From Chryseobacterium pennae (lineage in GTDB: Bacteria > Bacteroidota > Bacteroidia > Flavobacteriales > Weeksellaceae): a stretch of DNA of 64,000 bases. This document shows positions 27,146-36,296 of this stretch, in pieces. The DNA lies in assembly GCF_003385515.1 (NCBI RefSeq), contig NZ_QNVT01000011.1, forward strand, positions 115,213-179,212, given 5' to 3'. The first letter of the stretch is position 1; each line of letters starts with the position of its first letter. The translations under genes and the position numbers were made by a program. The notes under the pieces were generated by a model, which saw nothing but the letters and a program-made list of their open reading frames with translations, was not told the origin of the DNA and searched no databases.

Positions 27146-27940
27146 ATGGATAAGTTAAATACGATAACTTCTAACAAATTTCTCAAATTAAAGACAAATT
27201 CTACTGAAAATACAGACTACCTTGGTTTGTATTCTAATACTATAGAAAATATCCGCCGTTTTGCTATATCTCCCTTTTTTTGGATCATCATAAGTAACAG
27301 GGAGCAGAAAACCCAATTGGTGAGTGATAATATTGGTGACTTCACACCCTTTCCAAAAAGTGATTGGATTTCTTCTGAATTTGATTTCTTCATAAATTTA
27401 TTTCATCCGGAAGATCGAAGTTTTTTATTGGCTGCATTTGAATTTGCAGTTGATAAGTATTTTGGGATTGATGAAGATACCCGAAATGCCACTACAGTAA
27501 ACATTTATGGCAGGATGCTTAACAAGGATAATGATTATCGATGGATATTGCTTCAAAGTCCACAGCTTTGCATTAACCAATATGATCAGATTGATAGCAC
27601 ATTGAATGTTATTTTTGATCTTCAGAACTTTAAGTTTGAACAATTACCCCTGATATCAATCATTACTCCTGATATTAAAGAAACCCAGTACTACAAAGGG
27701 AAGAATAACAGTATTGAAAAGAATGAAATGGAACTGGAGGTACCTTATATTACCAAACGTGAAAAAGAGATTTTGAGACTGATATCACAAGGCTTTACAA
27801 CTCCGGAAATAGCAAAAAAACTTTTTATTTCTTATTCTACAGTGGAAAACCATAAAAGCAATCTCAGGAAAAAAACAGGAACTAAGACATCCTCTGCTTT
27901 AATTGCTTTTGTAATCAGATATAATCTTTTACTAATATGA
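27146..27940 (+). CDS. LuxR-type regulator with PAS-like N-terminal domain (copy 1)
   Basis: 264 residues from ATG 27146 (the open frame also allows a TTG at 27122). Residues about 40-170 form a PAS-like sensor (FAISPFFWIIIS, DFFINLFHPEDR, YGRMLNKDNDYRWILLQSP). The last 65 residues are a LuxR/FixJ HTH (ITKREKEILRLISQGFTTPE, IAKKLFISYSTVENHKSNLR). It should be a cytoplasmic, ligand- or redox-sensing transcription regulator. The next gene is a clear paralogue of equal length, so this is a tandem duplication. Two direct repeats lie just upstream and may be its own binding sites. Confidence 0.85.
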   Translation: MDKLNTITSNKFLKLKTNSTENTDYLGLYSNTIENIRRFAISPFFWIIISNREQKTQLVSDNIGDFTPFPKSDWISSEFDFFINLFHPEDRSFLLAAFEFAVDKYFGIDEDTRNATTVNIYGRMLNKDNDYRWILLQSPQLCINQYDQIDSTLNVIFDLQNFKFEQLPLISIITPDIKETQYYKGKNNSIEKNEMELEVPYITKREKEILRLISQGFTTPEIAKKLFISYSTVENHKSNLRKKTGTKTSSALIAFVIRYNLLLI

Positions 27941-28100
27941 TCGCTGCTTTTAATTGTTTATGAATCAGGTGTTTATTTGGTTGAATTCTTTTATGGATTT
28001 ACGTTGATTTTATTTATTATCAATTTTCCTTGGTATGGTTTTGGAATATGAGAATATAAAAACAAATTTGATCATTCTTTATGTTTTATTTAATCATATT

Positions 28101-28898
28101 ATGAAAAAAAAGATTTTTCCAGTAGAAGTTGATGAGTTTTATGAATATTTTTCAAAAAATGGTGAATTACCTGAAGACTATGAAGACTACTTTACAGGTG
28201 CTATTAAGACTGCAGGAAGTTTTGCGATAGGTCCTTATTTTTGGTTCATCACTAACAATACAAAAATGCGGACAGAGATTATTAGTGATAACATAGAAAA
28301 ATTTACTCCTTACAGCAAAAAAGAATGGCTTAATTCGGATACCGATTTTTTTATTAATCTTTTTCATCCGGAAGATAAAATCCATATTATGGGAGCTCTT
28401 ATTTTTGGTGCAACGATGCGTCAGAATTTTTTGAAATCCGGAAAAACCGGGGTCCGGTTTAATTATTATGGAAGAATGATTGATAGGGAGGGTGAGTATC
28501 GTTGGATATTGTTGCATTCACCACAGCAACGTGTTAATCAGAATTTTGAGGTAGAATCCTCGTTAGTGATGGTTTATGATCTTTCTCATTTTCAGATTCA
28601 GAATCGGCCGCTGCTTTCCGTAATAGATTTTACGAATGATGAAGTACAGTACTTCAAGCATGTTGATCAGTATATCCATGAGAAAGTAGAGGTAGATAAG
28701 CCTGCCATTACCAAAAGGGAAAAAGAAATTCTGAAGCTTATGGCACAGGGATTCAATACCCCTGAAATAGCAGAAAAACTTTTCATTTCTTATCATACGG
28801 TAGAGAATCATAAAAGTAATCTTAGAAAGAAAACCAATACCAAGACATCATCAGAATTGATTGCCTACACCATGAGTTGTAGTTTGCTTATTATTTAA
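28101..28898 (+). CDS. LuxR-type regulator with PAS-like N-terminal domain (copy 2)
   Basis: 265 residues from ATG 28101, chosen because the length then equals that of its paralogue and the extra upstream codons (from 28035) look non-coding. The same blocks as copy 1 recur: FAIGPYFWFITNN, DFFINLFHPEDK, YGRMIDREGEYRWILLHSPQ, then the HTH ITKREKEILKLMAQGFNTPE and IAEKLFISYHTVENHKSNLR. The HTH is nearly identical between copies, whereas the sensor part has diverged, so the two probably recognise similar DNA in response to different signals. The gap of 160 bases suggests that each may have its own promoter. Confidence 0.85.
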   Translation: MKKKIFPVEVDEFYEYFSKNGELPEDYEDYFTGAIKTAGSFAIGPYFWFITNNTKMRTEIISDNIEKFTPYSKKEWLNSDTDFFINLFHPEDKIHIMGALIFGATMRQNFLKSGKTGVRFNYYGRMIDREGEYRWILLHSPQQRVNQNFEVESSLVMVYDLSHFQIQNRPLLSVIDFTNDEVQYFKHVDQYIHEKVEVDKPAITKREKEILKLMAQGFNTPEIAEKLFISYHTVENHKSNLRKKTNTKTSSELIAYTMSCSLLII

Positions 28899-29213
28899 TT
28901 GGTCAAACAGAGAGTAATGGTATATTTTTTTATAAAATAAGGAATATTTTTACATCAGGGAATTTGTCGAAAATGATTGATTCTACTATTTGTGTATGTT
29001 TTCATTGACCTGATAATTCTGTATAATAAAACGTTGTGGCTGTAAATAAAAGGTTTCTAACTTTTGGCTATGTACAAGATGGTGTTTCCTCTTCAGTATA
29101 TCTATCATTTATTTTTCTGTATTGATTTGTGAAATAAATTGAATAACAAAAGATTTTGAGAATGTCATTGTCTTTAATAAAAAGTTATTCCTTCAAATTA
29201 AAATTGAAAAAGT
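28899..29213. other. AT-rich intergenic region
   Basis: 315 bases between the second LuxR-type gene and the NmrA-like remnant. No ORF, hairpin terminator or repeat stands out. Confidence 0.4.
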
Positions 29214-29399
29214 ATGAAAATTGCCCTCAAAGGTTCACTTGGAGATATAGGAAAGGCGCTGTTAAGAATATTATCTTTTGGAGTTCAATTGGTTATGGTT
29301 GTTAGTGAGAATAAGAATGAAACAGTTGGTTCCTTAAAAAATAGCAGAATGATAAATGCATGGCGTTGGGGGAAGTGTTACATTATGGGAAGGCTTTGA
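29214..29399 (+). pseudogene. Truncated NAD(P)-binding (NmrA/SDR-like) gene remnant
   Basis: 61 codons. It starts MKIALKGSLGDIGKALLRIL, a good match to the glycine-rich nucleotide-binding start of NmrA-type atypical SDRs (MKIAxTGSLGxIxKPLxxxL), followed by VQLVMVVSENKNE where the second strand should be. After that the sequence loses the family pattern and stops, whereas intact members are about 280 residues. Downstream DNA has no continuation in any frame that I recognise. A broken gene is the simplest view. Confidence 0.5.
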
Positions 29400-29517
29400 T
29401 ATCCATAGAAAGGAGGAAGAGGGGTGTTAAATTAGAGGGTTTTGAGTTAGGGTTTGCCAAAGTGTTTCGTGGGATGTAAAATAACAGATTTGGAGTTTAA
29501 CGGATTTTACTGGATGG

Positions 29518-29585
29518 CTAATCTAATCTAATCTAATCTAATCTAATCTAATCTAATCTAATCTAATCTAATCTAATCTAATCTA
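29518..29585. repeat. Pentanucleotide tandem repeat (ATCTA, 13 copies)
   Basis: Thirteen perfect copies of ATCTA (29521-29585) plus a partial CTA in front. The unit is not a multiple of three and the tract is intergenic, 35 bases from the terminator hairpin of mnmE. Perfect repeats of this length are prone to slippage, so copy number should vary between isolates. Confidence 0.95.
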
Positions 29586-29619
29586 TTTGTAATATAATAT
29601 TGATTTTCTTCTATTAAAT

Positions 29620-29651
29620 AAACAAAGCACTGTAAAAACAGCGCTTTGTTT
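29620..29651 (-). terminator. Terminator downstream of mnmE
   Basis: Stem AAACAAAGC/GCTTTGTTT extended by CTGT/ACAG across one mismatch, with an AAAA loop. It lies 40 bases beyond the mnmE stop on the minus strand. A/T tracts flank both sides, so it may work in both directions. Confidence 0.7.
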
Positions 29652-29691
29652 AATAGTTTGTTTTGTATTTTATTGATTTTCAGCAACTTGG

Positions 29692-31077
29692 TTATTTTCC
29701 AATACAGAATTTCGAGAAGATATTACCTAGTATTTCGTCATTTGTGACTTCACCAGAAATGGTTCCAAGGTGCTCCAGGGCATTTCTTAATTCATATGCT
29801 AAAAGCTCCGTAGAAATTCGAAAAGTAATAGCTTCTTTTACCTGATGTACTGCATCCAGTGACTTTCGTAAAGCTTCAAAGTGACGCTGGTTGGTAATCA
29901 CAACATTGCTTTCTTCAGTTTTTAAATGTTCAACATATGATGATAATTCATTTTTAAGATCCTGAATATTCTGATTTTCAACCGCTGAGATCTTTATAAA
30001 ATCAAATTCTTGGGTAATTGCATTTCTGAAAATATCTTCAACACCTTCATATTTTGTAGGAGTGACTTCATCAATTTTTGTAGCACAAATGATGAGCTTT
30101 AAGTCTTCCCTCAATAAAGATTGTATCATTTCAATATCTTCGGAAAAACTTTCGGTAGCTGCATCTGTCAGATAAACCAGAATGTTAGCGTTTTCAACCT
30201 TTTCCTTAGCCTTTTTTACCCCAATTGCTTCAATTTCATCCACCGTGTCACGAAGTCCGGCAGTATCAATAAGACGGAAAGCATGTCCTTTGATATGAAG
30301 TACTTCTTCAATTGTATCTCTGGTCGTTCCTGCAATATTGCTGACGATAGCTCTCTCTTCCTTCAATAAAGCATTGAGTAGGGTAGATTTTCCTGCATTG
30401 GGTTTTCCGATAATAGCAACGGCAGTACCATTTTTGATTGCATTTCCGTACTGGAAACTTTCAATAAGGGAATTTAATTTTAATTCAATTTTATCCAATA
30501 GACCGCTTAATGCAGTTCTGTCTGCGAATTCTACGTCTTCCTCAGCAAAATCCAGTTCCAGTTCTATCAATGATACAAAGTTCAGAAGATCTGTTCTCAA
30601 TAACGATATTTCATTAGTAATTCCTCCCTTTAGCTGGTTAATGGCTACTTTTCTGGAAGCTTCATTTTCAGACGCAATCACATCAGCAATCGCTTCTGCC
30701 TGAGAAAGATCAATTCTTCCATTGATAAATGCACGAAGAGTGAACTCTCCGGCTTTTGCCATTCTTGCGCCGTTTTTAATCAAAGTTTCGAGAATACGTT
30801 TTCCGATATGAGGTGAACCGTGGAAAGCAATTTCTACTGAGTTTTCAGTAGTAAAACTTTTCGGAGCCAAAAAAATGGATAGCATGATTTCATCAATAGC
30901 TTCTTCACCATCCATAAAATAACCGTAATGGATGGTATGAGATTTCTGTTTCTCCAGTTTTTTTGCAGGAAAACTTTTCTGAACAATGGGTAAAACATCA
31001 TTTCCGGAAACTCTGATAATGCCTAAAGCACCTATTCCATTGGCTGTAGCCAGTGCACAAATAGTATCGTTATTCAT
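29692..31077 (-). CDS. mnmE: tRNA modification GTPase MnmE
   Basis: 461 residues, the usual length. With MnmG it forms the 5-carboxymethylaminomethyl modification at the wobble uridine of certain tRNAs. Seen in order: the N-terminal tetrahydrofolate-binding domain (DTICALATANGIGALGIIRV), the helical domain with GEFTLRAFINGRIDLSQAEA, and the inserted GTPase domain with the P-loop GKPNAGKST (about 223-231), the G2 region GTTRDT, the G3 motif DTAGLRDT and a TKID specificity motif. It ends in the catalytic C-terminal CIGK. A TAAATTTG -7 box lies only four bases before the ATG, so the transcript may be nearly leaderless. Single gene with its own terminator. Confidence 0.98.
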   Translation of the reverse strand: MNNDTICALATANGIGALGIIRVSGNDVLPIVQKSFPAKKLEKQKSHTIHYGYFMDGEEAIDEIMLSIFLAPKSFTTENSVEIAFHGSPHIGKRILETLIKNGARMAKAGEFTLRAFINGRIDLSQAEAIADVIASENEASRKVAINQLKGGITNEISLLRTDLLNFVSLIELELDFAEEDVEFADRTALSGLLDKIELKLNSLIESFQYGNAIKNGTAVAIIGKPNAGKSTLLNALLKEERAIVSNIAGTTRDTIEEVLHIKGHAFRLIDTAGLRDTVDEIEAIGVKKAKEKVENANILVYLTDAATESFSEDIEMIQSLLREDLKLIICATKIDEVTPTKYEGVEDIFRNAITQEFDFIKISAVENQNIQDLKNELSSYVEHLKTEESNVVITNQRHFEALRKSLDAVHQVKEAITFRISTELLAYELRNALEHLGTISGEVTNDEILGNIFSKFCIGK

Positions 31078-31081
31078 GGTG

Positions 31082-31089
31082 CAAATTTA
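31082..31089 (-). promoter_or_regulatory. Putative -7 box of mnmE
   Basis: On the minus strand TAAATTTG followed by CACC and the ATG at 31077, a full match to TAnnTTTG. No TTTG was found at the 19-base upstream position, so support is partial. Confidence 0.4.
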
Positions 31090-31779
31090 AGCTTTTTAAT
31101 ACAAATTTTATAGAGAGGCTATATGTATTGTCTATACTTCTTATTGGAATGAGAAGGTTCAGAAATATTCACGCTCCCCCTCTGGATTTTTTAAATATAG
31201 AGAACGCAGTTGCTGTGCATTTTAAATTAGTGGAAGTTATAGCTATAGGAATCGTGTTACTATAGTTTTCAGAGACAATGTCCGCATATTAGGAGGTGAA
31301 AAAAAGGCTATGTTTATACAAATCATAACTATTTTAATAGATAAATTTTATTATATCATTTTCCGTTGTCTGAGCATCAAAAATCTGGAGTATTTAAGGG
31401 GATGTAGGAAGAATCTGTATCAATGTATTGAGAAAGTATTCCAAATCGTACAATATTGATACATATTGTTTTATGTTTTTTTGGATTTGCTTTTTTGGAG
31501 ATCATAAATCAATATATACATACGATAATATTGAATTTTTAAATATATGTAGTTTTGATTTATGTAAATCTTTGTTTACTAATAATTTGTTTTTATTTCA
31601 AAATTAAACACTATAAAGAAATATTTTTAATAAGAATAAATTTCTCACAGTATTCTATTATTATTTAAAATAATAATGATGTTTGGTATGTTAATTGTTG
31701 AGTAGGGATTCGGTGATGTAAAAAAAATACATATTTGTCATTAAAATGTGAATAATTTGTTAATTTAGGATGAAGATAT
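31090..31779. other. AT-rich intergenic region
   Basis: About 690 bases between the divergent mnmE and secreted-protein genes. No ORF with coding character and no clear repeat. The promoter of the gene at 31780 should be in its last 100 bases. Confidence 0.4.
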
Positions 31780-32835
31780 ATGAATAGTTTAATTTTTTTC
31801 AATTTTAATAAAAAATTGATTTTTTTATTAATGATAGCCTTCTATGGTTTAACCTACGCCCAGACGTGTACACCTTATACCGGGCAGGCAATGATAAGCG
31901 GGACTACTTACTGTCTTAATGGGAATCTTAATGTAGTAACCAATATTAGTGTTCCATATGGAGCAACACTTATTGTTCAGTCTGGTCAGTTACAATCTAA
32001 TAGTATTCAGGTTAGTGGAGTTCTGGAGATTGGTGATGGTGCAAGTGTGAAATCTACAGGTACCGTTACAGTTGGAGCATTTAATTCTCAGAAGGATTCA
32101 AGAATTAAATTAGGAACCAAATCATTCCTGTCTCTTGTTGGATCAGTCGTTCAGGAAGATCCAACTTTTTTTGGTGCTTTCCCGGGATCAACCTCTACCA
32201 TAGACATGGGAACAAACAGTGTTGTAGAGATTTGTGGAACATTTACCCAACAGTCTACAACATATCCATCTGTTAGATATATTGGAATTCCTACCGGTAA
32301 AGCTTATTGTATTGCGAAAGCTGATGTAAGTGGTGGTGGTGGCACAGCTGTAATCAGTAATGACAGCCAAATTGTTGCTATTGCTATGGGAAACGTGGTA
32401 GGGCTTGGTATGGGGAATGCAAGTTTTTGTGGTCCTAATGCGACTTCTGCTACATGTCTATCTCTTTGGCCAAAAGGATTGTCTGATGATAAATCAACTT
32501 GTGGTAATGCACCTGCGATTATTGATGATATGGATGCTTTTTGTACAAAACCGGGAGCAACAGGAACACCTGATGGGTTTACGAAATTCGGAATTACCGT
32601 TCAGCAAAAAAAGAGTGAATGGCCGGAAAATATTCCTAACGGTTTTCTTGCAATGGAAGCAAAAGATAAAGGATTCGTTATTACCAGAGTTCAGCATGTG
32701 AGCCAGACTCCACAGTCAGGAGATGCTATTGCGGATCCAAAAGAGGGGATGCTCGTATACGATCTTCTGGATAAATGTGTGAAGTTGTATAACGGTACAG
32801 AATGGAAATGTGTAGTAAGAAGCTGTAATGATTAA
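31780..32835 (+). CDS. Secreted protein of unknown function
   Basis: 351 residues. A hydrophobic leader ending LTYAQ (about residue 28) is a signal peptide. Residues about 45-170 look like a beta-helix or strand-rich repeat (GATLIVQSGQLQSNSIQVSG; VLEIGDGASVKSTGTVTVG) resembling autotransporter-like rungs. Eight or more cysteines are present, several in the middle part. The C-terminal 65 residues (KGFVITRVQ, then PKEGMLVYDLLDKCVKLYNG and EWKC) form a small domain whose GMLVYD / YNGTEW core recurs in the next protein (GMICYD / FDGSVW). The two genes are 19 bases apart and surely co-transcribed. No T9SS sorting domain is seen. Possibly a surface-associated pair. Confidence 0.7.
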   Translation: MNSLIFFNFNKKLIFLLMIAFYGLTYAQTCTPYTGQAMISGTTYCLNGNLNVVTNISVPYGATLIVQSGQLQSNSIQVSGVLEIGDGASVKSTGTVTVGAFNSQKDSRIKLGTKSFLSLVGSVVQEDPTFFGAFPGSTSTIDMGTNSVVEICGTFTQQSTTYPSVRYIGIPTGKAYCIAKADVSGGGGTAVISNDSQIVAIAMGNVVGLGMGNASFCGPNATSATCLSLWPKGLSDDKSTCGNAPAIIDDMDAFCTKPGATGTPDGFTKFGITVQQKKSEWPENIPNGFLAMEAKDKGFVITRVQHVSQTPQSGDAIADPKEGMLVYDLLDKCVKLYNGTEWKCVVRSCND

Positions 32836-32854
32836 TCTAAAAATTAATAAAAGG

Positions 32855-33370
32855 ATGAAAAACATAAAAAATATAAGCATAGCAGCTGCCCTTGTTGTTT
32901 TTAACCTTTCTGTTGCACAGGTAGCAATTGGAAAGCAGGCTGTAGACGGAAATAGTACGGTCCTGGATTTCAATAATATATCCGGAAATACAAAAGGATT
33001 GATCCTTCCGGCGACTTCCGGTCTTCCAACCGGATCTCTGGTAAATGGAACATTTGTTTTTGATATAACTGACAATAAAATAAAGGTTTACGAAAATGAT
33101 ACATGGAAGCTTTTATCTGATGCAGGAAGCTCAAGCGCCGTTGTTGTAAATAATTCTACAGAGCTGGGGAAGGGGGTTATTATTGGAGCGACAACCAGTA
33201 CTGCAGACGGAGTATTGGTATTGGAGTCTCCGGATAAAGCAATGATTCTTCCTCAGATTGCAACTCCTCATAGTAATGTAAAGAATCCATATCCTGGAAT
33301 GATATGTTATGATACAACCAGTAAAACACTCGCCGTATTTGATGGTTCAGTCTGGAATTACTGGAAATAA
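32855..33370 (+). CDS. Secreted protein with C-terminal GMxxYD/W module
   Basis: 171 residues from ATG 32855, preceded by AAAAGG. An upstream ATG at 32828 would overlap the previous gene and add nine residues before the signal peptide. The signal peptide ends at VAQ, and the mature part begins VAIGKQAVDG. Two similar modules are visible: GLILPATSGLP to YENDTWKLL (about 50-95) and AMILPQIATPH to FDGSVWNYWK (about 130-171). These occur widely in flavobacterial secreted proteins of unknown role. A fossil of a close paralogue lies at 17162-17354, including a similar downstream terminator. Probably co-transcribed with the gene before it. Confidence 0.75.
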   Translation: MKNIKNISIAAALVVFNLSVAQVAIGKQAVDGNSTVLDFNNISGNTKGLILPATSGLPTGSLVNGTFVFDITDNKIKVYENDTWKLLSDAGSSSAVVVNNSTELGKGVIIGATTSTADGVLVLESPDKAMILPQIATPHSNVKNPYPGMICYDTTSKTLAVFDGSVWNYWK

Positions 33371-33436
33371 CCTTACAATAAGAAATAAGATAATTTTCCG
33401 GGAAACCGGTTTATATAAGTTTATAATGGGTATTGA

Positions 33437-33472
33437 AGCAGTGGTATATTGAGATATACTGCTGTTTTTTTT
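33437..33472 (+). terminator. Terminator of the secreted-protein pair
   Basis: Imperfect stem AGCAG...TATAT / ATATA...CTGCT with loop TGAG, followed by eight Ts, 66 bases after the stop. Confidence 0.65.
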
Positions 33473-33490
33473 AGGTGTATATTTAAAAAA

Positions 33491-33517
33491 GAGATTACAG
33501 TTTTAAAGTGTAATCTC
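33491..33517 (-). terminator. Hairpin terminator facing the minus strand
   Basis: Perfect 9-bp stem GAGATTACA/TGTAATCTC with a 9-base loop. On the minus strand TTTTTT follows at once. It would stop read-through from the minus-strand gene at 34394, though that lies almost 0.9 kb away. Confidence 0.55.
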
Positions 33518-34393
33518 TCAGTTAAACAAATAATATAGATTGTAATATTCTCAGTTTTCTATAAATGTTTTTATAGTATTATGAGATATTGTTTCATCAT
33601 AGAATGTTGTGTTAATAGGCCTCTTTTTTTGTTTGTGTTTTTAGCTTATATTATTTGTTTAGTTTATTAAAAAAACACCCCTCTGGATTTTCATCATTTG
33701 TGTTTATCATTTGTGTTGTTCTTAATACTTTTTATTAGATTAAAATTAAAGTGGTTGCAGAGGGGAGGGTTTTATAATTATTCTTAAGATTCTGTAAATA
33801 ATTTATGTGTATTCTTTTTGTGGAGTGTTTAAAAAAATTAAAGGTTTATATTTTTAACATGACAAACATATTCAATAATGGTAAACATTTCCAAAAAACA
33901 GCATACGACACAGCTACACTATGGGTACTACTCATGGTTTAATTAGTTGATTTTCAGTTAAATGAGTTTTGGTAAATAAAGATGTAGGTGTTGTTTTTTG
34001 TAAAATAAATTTTAGTTTTTTTTATTGAAAAGACCGTTTTTCTTACTTAAGTATTGTTTGTTTTTAATAAAAAATATCCTTACAGTGTAAATTTTATACT
34101 ATATGTTATGTAGTGAATATTATTAAAAGAGGGTGGAATTTTTATGAATTATAGATTCTTATTGGCCTGAGTTCGGATAAGGAGCTGAAATTAAATATTG
34201 GAACTGGGATAATAAAAATGGCTTTTTAAAAAGAGCAAAATATATGTGATTGTTATTTTTAACTTCATCACTTGGTTCTGTCTCCCGGTTTTAAACTTGC
34301 CTGGAACAGGATTTTCTTAATCTGAACAGATATCTGTTAATTGAAATGTTTTAAAGTTTTATAAAGACTCCCTGTTGAGTAAAATTTTCATTA
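33518..34393. other. Long AT-rich intergenic region between convergent genes
   Basis: About 880 bases with no ORF of coding character, very T-rich in parts. No tRNA-like or repeat structure was recognised. A long non-coding stretch between convergent genes is unusual and could hold an untranslated RNA, but I see nothing specific. Confidence 0.35.
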
Positions 34394-35821
34394 CTATAAG
34401 GACGTGAAAAAGCTGTAAAGATCCGTTTCGGAAGAAATATTAAGTTTTTTTCTGAGCCTGCCTTTTTTAGTCTGTACAGATCTGTGTTGTATAAAAGTGA
34501 AATCAGCAATGTCTTTTGAGGAAAAGCCGAGCCATATCATTGCACACAAAGACAACTCTGATTTGGTAAGCTGTGGGTTAATCTTTAAAATATTCTGAAA
34601 CAGGCCTGGGTTGATCTCCTCAAATCTCTTGATGAATTTAAGATCATTACCCTTCGCCAGGTCCAATAACTCTGTGAAATCTTCTTTTGAAATTCTTTCC
34701 TTAGAAGGATAAGCTATCGTATTTGATTTTTCAGAACTTTTACTCTCTTTCTGATGTCTCCTGTTTCTGATCAGTAAAAATAAAATTGTTCCTGCGATGA
34801 GAATAAACACACCAATGGAAATAAAGATAAGATTAATTTGATCCTTATTTTTTTGTTCAATTACCTCGCTTAGAGAGAGATCAATGGCTTCATTTCCGGA
34901 TATTTTCAGTTTCTGGTCCAATTCCTCCGCTTTCAAAGCGTAAGCTTCTTCCATTTTCCTGTTGTTGAGGTTTTGGTAAACAAAGCTGATCTGGCGGTAG
35001 AGGCTCGGTAATTTGTTGATTCTTTTTGTTTTAACTAAAATATCTGATGATTTTTTATAAAAATCTAATGCTTTTTCATATTCCTTTTTTTCAGAAAGAA
35101 GATCAGCATAAAAAGAATAGATGATGCCTTGTCTTACCGTTCCATATTCAGAACTTTTAAGAAGTGATAGTCCTTTGTCAATATAAATAGTGGCTGAATC
35201 TAGGTTTTTGGTTTGCTGTAAATGATGATAACCAATCAGGGAAGCATTAAGAGCAGAAGGATCTATGTTGAAACCTTTGTGGCGATAGATCAATGCTGAA
35301 TCTTTATCCATGGCAGCAATAAAATCGGCTCTTTGCTCATACATATTTCCCAGCAGCCAGCTTTTTTCGTTCAGTTTTTTACCATAATAAATAGCTTTTG
35401 CATTATAGCTTAAGGCTGTATTTACTAATCCTGTAACATAATTGATCTGGCCATATTCGTGGTAGAGTTTAGCGTAAAGAAAATTGTCATGAAGACGGGT
35501 GATAATGTTGTTCGCAGACTTCAGGTATTCATGGCTGGTTTTGTAACTTCCCATCATCCCATAAGTATTGGCCAGGTTAATATAGGCTAAAGCTTCTCCT
35601 TTTGGGTAGCCGCCTTCTTTTGATTGTCTGATGATTTCAGTATTCAGAATGATAAGTTCCCTGTCTTTTCCTTCAAGTCTTAATTTTTCATTTTTTTGTA
35701 GCAGTGCGTTGTCTATTTCAGGAATATTGATCTTTTTACTGCAGCTACACAAGGAGATTGCAATAAAAATATATAAATACATTCTGTGACTTTTGAAAGG
35801 GGTATCACTTATGCTGTTCAT
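34394..35821 (-). CDS. TPR membrane regulator with LuxR-type C-terminal HTH
   Basis: 475 residues. A short hydrophobic leader with a Cys pair (FIAISLCSCSKK) suggests a signal or lipoprotein anchor; an ATG at 35782 would start directly before it and may be the true start. Residues about 50-310 are tetratricopeptide repeats (GEALAYINLANTYGMMGSY, EYEKALDFYKKSSDI, and so on). One strong membrane segment follows (INLIFISIGVFILIAGTIL, about 333-351), and the last ~70 residues are a LuxR-like HTH (LTKSELSLCAMIWLGFSSKD; HRSVQTKKGRLRKKL). The repeats would be periplasmic and the HTH cytoplasmic, so a signal outside could act directly on transcription. This family is common in flavobacteria; targets are unknown. 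Confidence 0.8.
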   Translation of the reverse strand: MNSISDTPFKSHRMYLYIFIAISLCSCSKKINIPEIDNALLQKNEKLRLEGKDRELIILNTEIIRQSKEGGYPKGEALAYINLANTYGMMGSYKTSHEYLKSANNIITRLHDNFLYAKLYHEYGQINYVTGLVNTALSYNAKAIYYGKKLNEKSWLLGNMYEQRADFIAAMDKDSALIYRHKGFNIDPSALNASLIGYHHLQQTKNLDSATIYIDKGLSLLKSSEYGTVRQGIIYSFYADLLSEKKEYEKALDFYKKSSDILVKTKRINKLPSLYRQISFVYQNLNNRKMEEAYALKAEELDQKLKISGNEAIDLSLSEVIEQKNKDQINLIFISIGVFILIAGTILFLLIRNRRHQKESKSSEKSNTIAYPSKERISKEDFTELLDLAKGNDLKFIKRFEEINPGLFQNILKINPQLTKSELSLCAMIWLGFSSKDIADFTFIQHRSVQTKKGRLRKKLNISSETDLYSFFTSL

Positions 35822-36296
35822 GAATTCTGTGATTTTATACTCATTTGTCTAATGATGAAATTATTTCACAATTTCAGTCTCAATACTTTTTTCTGAAAGT
35901 TTCATTGTTGTATTTTTCAGAAGTCTGTCATTTCAGTTTTAGTTGTTGTAAAACTGTACGGATACCTATTATATAGATTGATCGGTAATGGTATACCGGA
36001 CCACTTATTGCAGTAGCCTGAATTAATAAATTTAATGTTCATCATCTTTTTGTTGCTTAATAAATCTATCCATGCAGATAAATTTAAACTACTAAAGTAG
36101 TGAAAAATAAACAATGATCCAATACCTACTTGGTTCATAGGGACATTAATTATTGAAGAATAATAAGTTTTGTGTATTTTTAAAACATTTGAATATCAGT
36201 GTTTTATCGGTTGGCTGTGCTGGTGGAAGTGTATTTTACCTATGAAATTGAAAATAATTTTAATGAGAATTCATCTTATGACTTTTTGGGAATATC
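35822..36296. other. Intergenic region
   Basis: 475 bases between two minus-strand regulator genes. No supportable ORF or clear hairpin; presumably holds the promoter of the TPR regulator. Confidence 0.35.

Noticed and set aside
31090..31779. Possible small RNA or riboswitch in the long gap after mnmE
   Set aside because: No hairpin-plus-T-run, no conserved riboswitch core and no tRNA cloverleaf could be made out.
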